Shown here piece by piece: positions 42,405 through 50,283 of a DNA stretch of 64,000 nucleotides. The position numbers and the translations under genes are program-made. Numbering within the stretch: position 1 is the stretch's first letter; the number at the start of each line of letters is the position of its first letter. This DNA is from Nocardiopsis flavescens. Its GTDB lineage: Bacteria > Actinomycetota > Actinomycetes > Streptosporangiales > Streptosporangiaceae. The notes under the pieces were generated by a model, which was given only the letters and a program-made list of their open reading frames with translations, did no database searches and was not told the origin of the DNA. The DNA lies in assembly GCF_900141985.1 (NCBI RefSeq), contig NZ_FQZK01000005.1, positions 62,001 to 126,000 of the forward strand. Direction: 5' to 3'.

Positions 42405-43160
42405 ATGACCGACCTCACCGGAAAGACCGCCCTGGTCACGGGCTCCAGCCGCGGCATCGGCCGGGGCATCGCCCTGCGCTACGCCTCCCTCGGAGCCGAT
42501 GTCGTCATCAACCACGCGGGGGACGGTGAGAACGCCCGGAACACGGTGGCGGAGATCGAGGAGGCCGGGGGGAGGGCCATCGCGGTGCGCGCCGACGTGT
42601 CCCTCCCTCCCGACCTGGACCGGCTCCTGTCCGCCGCCCTCGGCGCCTTCGGCCGCCTGGACATCGTCGTCGCCAACGCGGGCAAGGAGATCATCGACCA
42701 GCCCGTCCTGGACGTGACCGAGGAGGAGTTCGACGACCTCTTCGCGGTCAACACCAAGGGGGCCTTCTTCACGCTCCAGAAGGCGGCCGCCCTGCTCTCC
42801 GACGGCGGACGCCTCATCTACATCGGGTCCAGCACCACCGCGAGCCCCCACCCGGGGGTGGGCCTGTACTCGTCGAGCAAGGCCGCGGTGGCCTGGCTCG
42901 TCCGCGTCCTCGCCCTGGAACTCGGCCCGCGCGACATCACCGTCAACACCATCCTGCCCACGGCCACCGCGGGGGCGGGCGTCTTCAGTTCGGTGACGGA
43001 GGGCGACGAATTCCACCAGGGGAACGCCGCGTTCCGCCCGCTGGGCGGCCGGGGCGGGACGCCCGACGACGTTGCGGACGCCGCCGAGTACCTCGCGGGG
43101 AACCTCGCCTCCTGGGTCAGCGGGCAGTCTCTGCTGGTCGCCGGTGGTGCGATCCAGTAG
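42405..43160 (+). CDS. SDR of the 3-oxoacyl-reductase (FabG-like) type
   Basis: 251 residues, classical SDR: TGSSRGIGRG near residue 11, NAGKEI near 87, the catalytic serine in YIGSSTTASPH near 140 and YSSSKAA (Tyr/Lys) near 155. Its shape is FabG-like, but it lies far from fatty-acid genes and near other SDRs. The ATG at 42405 has AAAGGAACGG upstream. Confidence 0.88.
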   Translation: MTDLTGKTALVTGSSRGIGRGIALRYASLGADVVINHAGDGENARNTVAEIEEAGGRAIAVRADVSLPPDLDRLLSAALGAFGRLDIVVANAGKEIIDQPVLDVTEEEFDDLFAVNTKGAFFTLQKAAALLSDGGRLIYIGSSTTASPHPGVGLYSSSKAAVAWLVRVLALELGPRDITVNTILPTATAGAGVFSSVTEGDEFHQGNAAFRPLGGRGGTPDDVADAAEYLAGNLASWVSGQSLLVAGGAIQ

Positions 43161-43274
43161 CCCTACCCTCCGCGGGCCCGGTTCCCCCGGTGGAAGGTCG
43201 GATCGCGGGGGCGGGGATAAGTCGGGCCTGCTCCGGGGACTCTTATACGGACGGTCACGACCCTGGAGACGACC

Positions 43275-44219
43275 ATGCCGCGTACACGACCCGAAGCCGC
43301 CGTTCCCGACCTGTCCGGCGCGCGCGCCGTCGTCACCGGCGCCAGCGACGGCCTCGGCCTGCGCCTCGCCGCGATGCTCGCGCGGGCCGGGGCCGAGGTG
43401 GTCCTGCCGGTCCGCAACCCGGGCAAGGGGGAGGCGGCGCTCGCCGAGATCCGCCGCCGGGTCCCCGGCGCCGCGGTGTCGCTGCGCACCCTGGACCTGT
43501 CCTCGCTGGACTCGGTGGCGGCCCTGGGCGGCGCGCTCCGCGAGGAGGGCACACCGATCCGTGTCCTCGTCAACAACGCGGGGGTGATGACCCCGCCGGA
43601 GCGGCGGACGACGGCCGACGGGTTCGAGCTGCAGTTCGGTACCAACCACCTCGGGCACTTCGCCCTGACCGGCCACCTGCTGCCGCTGCTCCGGGCGGGC
43701 CGGGCGCGGGTGACCTCGCAGGTCAGCGTCGCCGCGCGGCGGGGCGCCGTCAACTGGGACGATCTGAACTGGGAGCGGTCCTACGACGCCGGCCGTGCCT
43801 ACGCCCAGTCGAAGATCGCGTTCGGGCTGTTCGGCCTCGAACTGGAGCGGCGCAGCTTGGCCGGTGGCTGGGGCATCACGAGCAACCTGTCCCATCCGGG
43901 GGTGGCGCCGACGAGCCTGCTCGCCGCCCGGCCCGAGATGGGCCGCGACCGGGACACCGCGGGCGTGCGGCTCATCCGGGCGCTGTCCTCCCGGGGCATC
44001 CTGGTCGGAACGGTGGAGACCGCGCCGCTCCCGGCCCTGTACGCGGCGACCTCGCCGGCCGCGCGGGGCGCGCGTCTCTACGGCCCCGGCGGCCTGGGCC
44101 ACCTCGGCGGGCCGCCCGTGGAGCAGCGCCTCTACGCGCCCCTGCGCGATCCCGAGGAGGCGCGCAGGGTCTGGGCGGCCTCAGAGGAGATGACGGGGGT
44201 GGCCTTCGACGGGGACTGA
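43275..44219 (+). CDS. Short-chain dehydrogenase/reductase, copy B
   Basis: 314 residues, same length as copy A at 39604 and the same motifs: [19 protein letters not shown] and YAQSK. Stretches such as [29 protein letters not shown] ([12 protein letters not shown] here) and [17 protein letters not shown] agree with copy A. The two copies flank an MFS gene and a FabG-like SDR. A tandem duplication with inserted genes explains this. GGAGACGACC precedes the ATG. Confidence 0.9.
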   Translation: MPRTRPEAAVPDLSGARAVVTGASDGLGLRLAAMLARAGAEVVLPVRNPGKGEAALAEIRRRVPGAAVSLRTLDLSSLDSVAALGGALREEGTPIRVLVNNAGVMTPPERRTTADGFELQFGTNHLGHFALTGHLLPLLRAGRARVTSQVSVAARRGAVNWDDLNWERSYDAGRAYAQSKIAFGLFGLELERRSLAGGWGITSNLSHPGVAPTSLLAARPEMGRDRDTAGVRLIRALSSRGILVGTVETAPLPALYAATSPAARGARLYGPGGLGHLGGPPVEQRLYAPLRDPEEARRVWAASEEMTGVAFDGD

Positions 44220-44244
44220 GGCCGGGTGCGGGAGCGGGGCGGGG

Positions 44245-45168
44245 TCACCGGGGGTAGGAGACCCCGGTCAGGTCCTCGGAGACCTGCCACAGCCGCAGCT
44301 GGACAGCCCGGTCGTAGGACCTCGCGCTGGAGCGGACGGGCCGGGGCCGGCCCCGCATCCCGGTGATCCCGCCGGGGCCGTAGAACTCGCCGCCCCGCGC
44401 CCCGGGGTCGGTCGCCGCCCGCAGCGTCGGCAGGGCGCCGTCCTCGGGGCTCTGCCCCAGCAGCGGAACGAAGATGCCGTCGAACAGCACCCGCGCGGGG
44501 AGGGGGAAGTCGCGGCTCAGCTCCGTGGTGCTCCCGCCCGGGTGGGCGGCGACGGAGACCGTACCGTGGCCGCCCTCTGCCAGGCGGCGCTGGAGCTCGT
44601 ACGCGAACAGCAGGTTCGCCAGCTTGGACCGCGCGTAGGCCGCGTTCCTGGTGTACCCGCGCTCGAAGTCCAGGTTCCCGAAGTCGATGGAGGCCCCGAA
44701 CCGGTGGGCCTCGCTGCTCACGGTGACGACCCGTGAGCCGGGGGCGGCCAGCAGGCGGTCGAGCAGCAGGCCGGTGAGGGCGAAGTGCCCCAGGTGGTTG
44801 GTGCCGAACTGCAGCTCGAACCCGTCGGCGGTCGTCGACCTGGGCGTCCACATCACCCCGGCGTTGTTGACCAGCAGGTCGATGCGCTCGTGGGCGGTCC
44901 GCAACTCCTCCGCGGCCGTACGGACCGATGCCAGCGACGCGAGGTCGAGGCGCTGCACCCGGACGTCCGCGCCCGGGGCCCGCGCGGTGATCCGCTCGGC
45001 GGCCCGCGCGCCCTTGTCCGTGTCGCGCACGGCGAGCACGACCAGCGCGCCCTTCTCGGCGAGCGCCGCCGCGGTCCGCGACCCCAGACCGGTGTTGCCG
45101 CCCGTGACGACGGCGGTCCGCCCGGACTGGTCGGGGATGTCTTGCCTGGTCCACCCTGGCCTGTCCAT
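44245..45168 (-). CDS. SDR-family oxidoreductase (WW-domain/retinol-dehydrogenase-like)
   Basis: 307 residues. TGGNTGLGSRTA near residue 21, NNAGVMW near 98 and YARSKLANLL (Tyr/Lys) near 166. It is the fourth SDR of this segment and less similar to copies A and B. I chose the ATG at 45168, which gives GMDRPGW-type start. A good -35/-10 pair (TTGACA-N17-TACTTT) ends 7 bp before it, so the transcript is probably leaderless; a dyad overlaps the -35. It is convergent with copy B. Confidence 0.87.
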   Translation of the reverse strand: MDRPGWTRQDIPDQSGRTAVVTGGNTGLGSRTAAALAEKGALVVLAVRDTDKGARAAERITARAPGADVRVQRLDLASLASVRTAAEELRTAHERIDLLVNNAGVMWTPRSTTADGFELQFGTNHLGHFALTGLLLDRLLAAPGSRVVTVSSEAHRFGASIDFGNLDFERGYTRNAAYARSKLANLLFAYELQRRLAEGGHGTVSVAAHPGGSTTELSRDFPLPARVLFDGIFVPLLGQSPEDGALPTLRAATDPGARGGEFYGPGGITGMRGRPRPVRSSARSYDRAVQLRLWQVSEDLTGVSYPR

Positions 45169-45175
45169 GCCGCAC

Positions 45176-45204
45176 AAAGTATGCATTGACAACATCTATG
45201 TCAA
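45176..45204 (-). promoter_or_regulatory. Promoter and overlapping operator of the fourth SDR
   Basis: On the minus strand TTGACA (45199-45204) and TACTTT (45176-45181) are 17 bp apart. The dyad TTGACA-N7-TGTCAA (45186-45204) covers the -35. It shares the sequence TGACAACATC with the MarR-operator region at 2601. The ATG follows at 45168. Confidence 0.65.
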
Positions 45205-45240
45205 AGTCCGTGACCTGCCGCGGGTCGCGTCCGCTGTCCG

Positions 45241-45271
45241 GGGGCCGGCCCGGCCCGACGCGGCCGGCCCC
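45241..45271 (-). terminator. Hairpin downstream of the peroxidase gene
   Basis: GGGGCCGGCC and GGCCGGCCCC form a perfect 10-bp stem with an 11-nt loop. It can terminate the peroxidase mRNA. Confidence 0.45.
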
Positions 45272-45352
45272 GTGCGCGGGCGCCGCGGCCCGCAGCCGCT
45301 GCCGGCCCCGGCCCTGCGGGAGCGGGGCCCGGGGCCGGCGGCGGCCGGTCCC

Positions 45353-45841
45353 TCAGCCCGGCAGGACGGCCTCGATGGCCTTGGCGACCTCCCCGGAGCC
45401 CGGCTCCGTCTTGGGGGAGAAGCGCGCGGCGACGGTGCCGTCCGGGGCGATCAGGAACTTCTCGAAGTTCCAGCGGATGTCGCCCGTGTGGCCCTCGGCG
45501 TCGACCGCGGACACCAGCTCGCCGTAGAGCGCGTGGCGCCCCTCGCCGTTGACGTCGACCTTCTCCGTCATCGGGAAGGTGACGCCGTACGTGGTCGAGC
45601 AGAAGGTGGAGATCTCCTCGGAGGTGCCCGGCTCCTGGCCCATGAACTGGTTGCAGGGGACGCCGAGCACGGTGAACCCGCGCTCCTCGTACCGCCGCTG
45701 GAGGTCCTCCAGGCCCGCGTACTGCGGGGTCAGCCCGCACCGGGAGGCGACGTTGACGACCAGCACCGCCCTGCCCCGGTAGCCGGCCAGGTCGGCGGAA
45801 CCGCCGGTGAGGGCGTCGATCTCGACATCGAAGACGGACAT
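45353..45841 (-). CDS. Glutathione peroxidase-like thiol peroxidase
   Basis: 162 residues. NVASRCGLTPQY carries the peroxidatic cysteine at about residue 35 (Cys, not selenocysteine). PCNQFMGQEPG and WNFEKFLI complete the Gln/Trp/Asn site. Bacterial cysteine members reduce hydroperoxides, usually with thioredoxin-like donors rather than glutathione. GAGGAGTG lies just upstream of the ATG at 45841. A GC hairpin at 45241-45271 lies about 80 bp past its stop. Confidence 0.9.
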   Translation of the reverse strand: MSVFDVEIDALTGGSADLAGYRGRAVLVVNVASRCGLTPQYAGLEDLQRRYEERGFTVLGVPCNQFMGQEPGTSEEISTFCSTTYGVTFPMTEKVDVNGEGRHALYGELVSAVDAEGHTGDIRWNFEKFLIAPDGTVAARFSPKTEPGSGEVAKAIEAVLPG

Positions 45842-45972
45842 GTCACTCCTCGTTCTCGGGCTGCCCGGCGGTCCGGCCGCGGCGGGCGAACGTGCACCCG
45901 AAACCCTACGCGGGAGCCCGGGCGGGTGATCGCGGCCCTGTGCCGGAGGGGTGGCATGCGGTTCTTATCGCT

Positions 45973-46003
45973 TGGATTCCAGGTATTAAAATCCTGGAAT
46001 CCA
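45973..46003. promoter_or_regulatory. AT-rich 11-bp inverted repeat with 9-nt loop
   Basis: TGGATTCCAGG and CCTGGAATCCA are perfect inverted arms around TATTAAAAT in otherwise GC-rich DNA. It lies between the peroxidase start (45841) and the phosphotransferase start (46117). It could be a regulator site over a divergent promoter or a structured RNA leader; no T-run follows. Confidence 0.5.
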
Positions 46004-46116
46004 TAAATTACCGAGCCGATCCGGTGGAAACGGCCCCGGGCAGGACTCGGAGCGGGCAGGATGGCGCGGCGGGGAGCCGTCCCCGCGCCACCGCAGTCCG
46101 CCCGCCGAGGAGAACC

Positions 46117-46959
46117 GTGTCCCTGCTGATCCCGTCGCCCCCCGACCTGGACGCCTGCTGGCTGCGCGCCGCCCACCACCTGGGCGCCGTCGCGGACCCC
46201 GCGGCCCCTCCGGGGCCGGGGTCGGGCGGACACACCCGCAGCGGTCCGGTCACCACGGACGGGGGCGAGGCGGGCTGGCTGCGGGTCTGGTGCGCGCCCC
46301 GGGCGCGGGGCGCGGTGTGGGAGGGCCCGGCCCTGGCCGCCCACCTCCTCGACGAGCGGGTCCCGCGGCCGGCGCTGCTGGCCGAGGCCGCCTGGGACGG
46401 GGAGGACGACGGCCGCTGGGCGGTGCAGGCCCACCTGTACGAGCGGCTGTCGTCGCCGCCGCTGTCACCCGGCCCGGTGCCGCACCGGCTCCCGGATCTG
46501 GACGAGCGGTGGTGGGACGGCCTGGCGGAGGCCGTCGACGCGATCCGCGCGGTCCCGCCGCACCCCGAGCGCGGGGTCGTCGACCAGGCGTACGTCAACC
46601 GCATTCCGGACATCCTGCCGGAGTTCGCGGGGGAGGACCTGGCGGTCGAGCACTGGGAGACCGCCCACGGCGACCTGCACTGGGCCAACCTCACCGCGGC
46701 CCCGCTGCGCATCATCGACTGGGAGGGCTGGGGCACCGCTCCGGCCGGGTTCGACGCCGCGCTCCTGTACACGTACTCCCTGCCGGTGCCGGAGGCCGCC
46801 CGCCGCGTGCGCGCGGAGTTCTCGGGGCTGCTGGACACCCCGGCCGGGCGCCTGGCGCAGCTCGCCGTCGCCGCCGAGGTCGTCCAGGCCGCCCCCTACG
46901 ACGCCTCCGCCGCCGACCTCGAACCCCACCTCCGCCGCCACCTCCGCTCCCTCCGCTGA
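46117..46959 (+). CDS. Aminoglycoside phosphotransferase/choline-kinase-like protein
   Basis: 280 residues. Brenner motif HGDLHWANL near residue 188 and IIDWEGWG (metal-binding Asp) near 205 are the catalytic loop and DFG-like motif of the protein-kinase-like fold. The N-terminal lobe is short; about 40 residues near 30-60 are Gly/Pro-rich. The substrate is not indicated. The GTG at 46117 has CGAGGAGAACC directly before it. Confidence 0.83.
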   Translation: MSLLIPSPPDLDACWLRAAHHLGAVADPAAPPGPGSGGHTRSGPVTTDGGEAGWLRVWCAPRARGAVWEGPALAAHLLDERVPRPALLAEAAWDGEDDGRWAVQAHLYERLSSPPLSPGPVPHRLPDLDERWWDGLAEAVDAIRAVPPHPERGVVDQAYVNRIPDILPEFAGEDLAVEHWETAHGDLHWANLTAAPLRIIDWEGWGTAPAGFDAALLYTYSLPVPEAARRVRAEFSGLLDTPAGRLAQLAVAAEVVQAAPYDASAADLEPHLRRHLRSLR

Positions 46960-47111
46960 GAGGGCCGTCCTTCCACCGGCCGTGCGGGACGCCCGCGCCC
47001 GGTCTCCCGTCCTCCGGCGCCGGAACGCCTCCCTCGTCGGATCCCGCCGCTGTTCCACGTGCGCTGCGGGAGAGGGCGGCGGGGCCGACCGCTCTGCGGT
47101 CGGACCCGGGC

Positions 47112-47579
47112 TCAGCCCGGGGTCTCGGTGCTCCCGGCCGGGACGGGCCGGTCGACCAGCCGGGACAGGACCAGGGTGCTCTTGGTGCGGACCACGAAGG
47201 GCTCGGCGCCGATGCGCTCGATGACCTCCTCCAGGTGGCGGGTGTCGCGCGCCCGCACCTGCACGATGGCGTCGGCCTCGCCGGTGACCGTGCAGGCCGA
47301 GGTGATCTCGGGGTAGCGGGTCAGGACGGTGCGGATCTCGCCGGGGGAGGTGCGGGCGCGGCAGTACAGCTCGATGAACGCCTCGGTGGTCCAGCCGACG
47401 GCCCGGGGGTCGACCACGACGGTGAACCCGCGCACGGCGCCCGACTCCACCAGGCGGTCCACCCGCCGCTTGACGGCGGACGGGCTGAGCCCGACCCGGA
47501 CGCCGATCTCCGCGAAGCTCATGCGCGCGTCGGCGCCGAGGACGGCGATGATCCGCTCATCGACACGGTCAAGACGCAT
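47112..47579 (-). CDS. Lrp/AsnC-family transcriptional regulator
   Basis: 155 residues. The HTH (about 5-60) has DERIIAVLGADARMSFAEIGVRVGLSPSAVKRRVDRLVESG. The RAM/AsnC effector domain follows (VRGFTVVVDPRAVGWTT, CTVTGEADAIVQVRARD). Its effector is probably an amino acid. AAAGGACACC precedes the ATG at 47579. It is divergent from a secreted peptidase, with an AT-rich dyad between. Confidence 0.9.
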   Translation of the reverse strand: MRLDRVDERIIAVLGADARMSFAEIGVRVGLSPSAVKRRVDRLVESGAVRGFTVVVDPRAVGWTTEAFIELYCRARTSPGEIRTVLTRYPEITSACTVTGEADAIVQVRARDTRHLEEVIERIGAEPFVVRTKSTLVLSRLVDRPVPAGSTETPG

Positions 47580-47651
47580 GGTGTCCTTTGTCCCCTTCTG
47601 GTGCGGGCCGTCACATGCTACCGGCGCATCCCCAGGTGAGCGGCCGTGTCG

Positions 47652-47682
47652 TTTCCTGTCATCACTGTTCGTGACATGGAAA
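47652..47682. promoter_or_regulatory. Candidate Lrp-type operator between divergent genes
   Basis: TTTCCTGTCA (47652-47661) and TGACATGGAAA (47672-47682) are inverted with one extra base, in an AT-rich stretch. It lies about 73 bp from the Lrp start and 40 bp from the peptidase start. Confidence 0.5.
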
Positions 47683-47721
47683 ATACATATGGTCATGACG
47701 CCTGGCTGAGGGAGTGGACAC

Positions 47722-49320
47722 GTGCGAGCACCTGCTCTGACCGTGATGTCGGGAGTCCTGACGGCCTCCCTGGTGGCGCTCCCGGCGCCCGCCGCCGCAC
47801 ACGCCCCGGGGGCGGCCCCCGCCACCCGGATCGACCAGAAGGCCCTGCGCTGGGGGCCCTGCGAGGACCTGGAGCCGGTCGGCGACGAGACCCTGGAGTG
47901 CGCCGCGCTCACCGTGCCCCTGGAGCACGGCGCCCCCGGCGGCGGCGAGACCGTCGAGATCGCCCTCTCCCGCGTGCCCGCCACCGGCACCGCCGAGCAC
48001 ACCCTGCTGGTCAACCCCGGCGGCCCGGGCAGCGCCGGGCGCCGGTGGGCCTCCCACACGCACCGGCGGATGTCGCCCGAGCTGCGCGAGGTCTACGACG
48101 TGGTCGCCTTCGACCCGCGCGGGGTGGGCGCCTCCACGCCCAGGGTCACCTGCGACCCCTCCCACTTCACCGCCCCGCGGCCGGACGGCGTCCCCGCGGA
48201 CGCCGCGGCCGAGGAGGCGCTGCACGCCGACGCCGAGGCCTACGCCCGCTCCTGCGCGGAGAACACCGGCCCGCTGCTGGACCACATGCGCACCGAGGAC
48301 CTCGCCCACGACATGGACGCCATCCGGGTCGGCCTGGACCTGGAGGAGATCGACTACCTGGGCTACTCCTACGGCAGCTACCTGGGCACCGTCTACTCCG
48401 CCCTGTACCCCGACCGGGTGCGCGCGCTCGTCCTCGACAGCGTCGTCGACCCCGACAACCCCTGGTACGAGAGCAACCTGCGCCAGAGCCTGGCCCTGGA
48501 CCGGTCGGCCCGCGGCTTCTTCGGCTGGGTCGCCCGGCACGACGACGCCTACGGCCTGGGCGCCGACCCCGACACCGTCGAGAAGGCCTACTACGCGCTG
48601 CGCTCGGAGCTGGCGGAGGACCCCGCCGGCGGCGTGGTCGGGCCCACCGAACTGGAGAGCTCCGTCATCGTTGTCGCCTACAGCGGGGCCTCCTGGCCCA
48701 CCGTCGCCGCGGCCCTGTCCGACCGGATCACCCGGGGCGACTCCGCCGCGCTGAGGAGCCTCCACGAGTCCTACGGAGAGATGCCCGACGCCGCCACCGA
48801 CACGGGGTACGGCGCCTACCTGGCCGTCCAGTGCACCGACGCCCCCTGGCCCGCGGACCGGGAGACCTGGCACGAGGACGCCGAGGACGTGCACGACTCC
48901 GCGCCCTTCATGGGCTGGCACAACATCTGGTACAACGCCCCGTGTGCGACCTGGGGCGCCGACGCCGACGCGTGGTTCCAGGTCGGCGACGGCCCCTACC
49001 GGCACCCCGCGTACCGGGGCGGCGCGCTCATCGTGCACGCCACCGGGGACGGGGCCACCCCCGTCGAGGGCTCCTACGCGCTGCGCGAGCGCCTGACCGG
49101 CGCGTCCCTGGTCATCGAGGAGGGCGGGCTCACCCACGGTGTCGCCCTCACCGGCAACGTCTGCGTCGATGAGATCGCCCGCGACTACCTGCTGGAGGGC
49201 ACGCTCCCCGAGCGCGCCGACGGCACCGGGCCCGACGCCGTCTGCCAGGCGCGCCCCGAGCCGTCCCCGCGCACCGCGCAGAGCGAACCTCTGGTGGATC
49301 GCCCCGGGACGTCCGGGTGA
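47722..49320 (+). CDS. Secreted alpha/beta-hydrolase peptidase (SlpD/tripeptidyl-aminopeptidase-like)
   Basis: 532 residues. A signal peptide (APALTVMSGVLTASLVALPAPAAAHA) precedes the hydrolase. The nucleophile Ser216 is in GYSYGSYLG, an oxyanion loop NPGGPG is near residue 98, and the acid and His are in the C-terminal cap (GDGATPVEGS, THGVALTG). Six cysteines suggest disulfides. Relatives are exported mycelium-associated tripeptidyl or proline aminopeptidases of Streptomyces. It probably trims peptides that the ABC systems import. GAGGGAG precedes the GTG at 47722. Confidence 0.85.
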   Translation: MRAPALTVMSGVLTASLVALPAPAAAHAPGAAPATRIDQKALRWGPCEDLEPVGDETLECAALTVPLEHGAPGGGETVEIALSRVPATGTAEHTLLVNPGGPGSAGRRWASHTHRRMSPELREVYDVVAFDPRGVGASTPRVTCDPSHFTAPRPDGVPADAAAEEALHADAEAYARSCAENTGPLLDHMRTEDLAHDMDAIRVGLDLEEIDYLGYSYGSYLGTVYSALYPDRVRALVLDSVVDPDNPWYESNLRQSLALDRSARGFFGWVARHDDAYGLGADPDTVEKAYYALRSELAEDPAGGVVGPTELESSVIVVAYSGASWPTVAAALSDRITRGDSAALRSLHESYGEMPDAATDTGYGAYLAVQCTDAPWPADRETWHEDAEDVHDSAPFMGWHNIWYNAPCATWGADADAWFQVGDGPYRHPAYRGGALIVHATGDGATPVEGSYALRERLTGASLVIEEGGLTHGVALTGNVCVDEIARDYLLEGTLPERADGTGPDAVCQARPEPSPRTAQSEPLVDRPGTSG

Positions 49321-49399
49321 GCGTGGAATAGGCTGGAAGCGGCGCGAACGGACCTGATCCCGCGGTCGGCGGCGACGGCGGGCGGATGGGGGAGATGCG

Positions 49400-50239
49400 A
49401 TGCTGCGGACCTCACCGGTGAGGATTCTCGGCGAACGTGACAGGGAGGCCGTGCGCGCCCTCCTGGACACGGATCCGGTGGGGAACGTGTTCGTCACCTC
49501 ACGGCTGATGACCGCGGGGATCTCCGCGGGCAACGGGACCGAGGTGTGGGGGCACGTCGAACACGGCCGCCTCGCCGCCCTCTGCTACTCCGGGGCGAAC
49601 CTGGTCCCTGTCAACGCCGGCCCCGCGGCGATCCGCAGCTTCGCCGACCACGCCCGCTGGCGGGGCCGCCGCTGCTCGTCCATCGTCGGCCCGGTCGACG
49701 CCGTCGGCGACTTCTGGCAGCAGGTCGCCCCCGCCTGGGGCCCGGCCCGGGCCATCCGCGCCCGCCAGCCCGTGCTGGAGATCGCCGGGGAGCCCGCCGT
49801 CGCCGCCGACCCGCGGGTTCGCCGGGTCCGGATCTCCGAACTCGACATCCTCGTACCCGCCTGCGTGGCCATGTTCACCGAGGAGGTCGGCGTCCCGCCG
49901 GACGCCGGCGACGGCGGGGCCCTGTACCGCGCCCGCATCGAGGAGCTGGTGCGCACCGGCCGCGCCTTCGCCCGCATCGAGGACGGCCGGGTCGTGTTCA
50001 AGGCCGAGATCGGCGCCGTCACCCCGCAGGCCTGCCAGATCCAGGGCGTGTGGGTCCACCCCGACCTGCGCGGGCAGGGCCTTTCCGCGCCGGGCATGGC
50101 CGCGGTCGTGGGGCACGCGCGCGCCGACATCGCCCCGCGGGTCACCCTGTACGTCAACGACTTCAACACCCCGGCCCGGGCCGCCTACCAGCGGGTCGGG
50201 TTCCAGCAGGTCGGAGAGGTCATGTCGGTGCTCTTCTGA
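49400..50239 (+). CDS. GNAT acetyltransferase with N-terminal DUF4081-like domain
   Basis: 279 residues. Residues 1-130 are the conserved DUF4081-type half (VRALLDTDPVGNVFVTSRLMTAG). The C-terminal GNAT half (about 150-279) has the acetyl-CoA loop VWVHPDLRGQGLSAPGMAAVV and the late YVNDFNTPARAAYQRVGFQQVG. In Mycobacterium (Rv2867c) and Streptomyces this gene directly follows ispG; here it stands alone 21 kb away. Confidence 0.9.
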   Translation: MLRTSPVRILGERDREAVRALLDTDPVGNVFVTSRLMTAGISAGNGTEVWGHVEHGRLAALCYSGANLVPVNAGPAAIRSFADHARWRGRRCSSIVGPVDAVGDFWQQVAPAWGPARAIRARQPVLEIAGEPAVAADPRVRRVRISELDILVPACVAMFTEEVGVPPDAGDGGALYRARIEELVRTGRAFARIEDGRVVFKAEIGAVTPQACQIQGVWVHPDLRGQGLSAPGMAAVVGHARADIAPRVTLYVNDFNTPARAAYQRVGFQQVGEVMSVLF

Positions 50240-50283
50240 CCGGCGCCCGCCGACCCCCCACCCCGGAGAAAGGGACAGCGACG

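Noticed and set aside
40746..44102. A 1118-codon open frame on the minus strand across the MFS and SDR genes
   Set aside because: It covers four clear plus-strand genes; its composition is that of a shadow frame.
45973..46003. Intrinsic terminator
   Set aside because: It lies upstream of both flanking genes, and no T-run follows on either strand.
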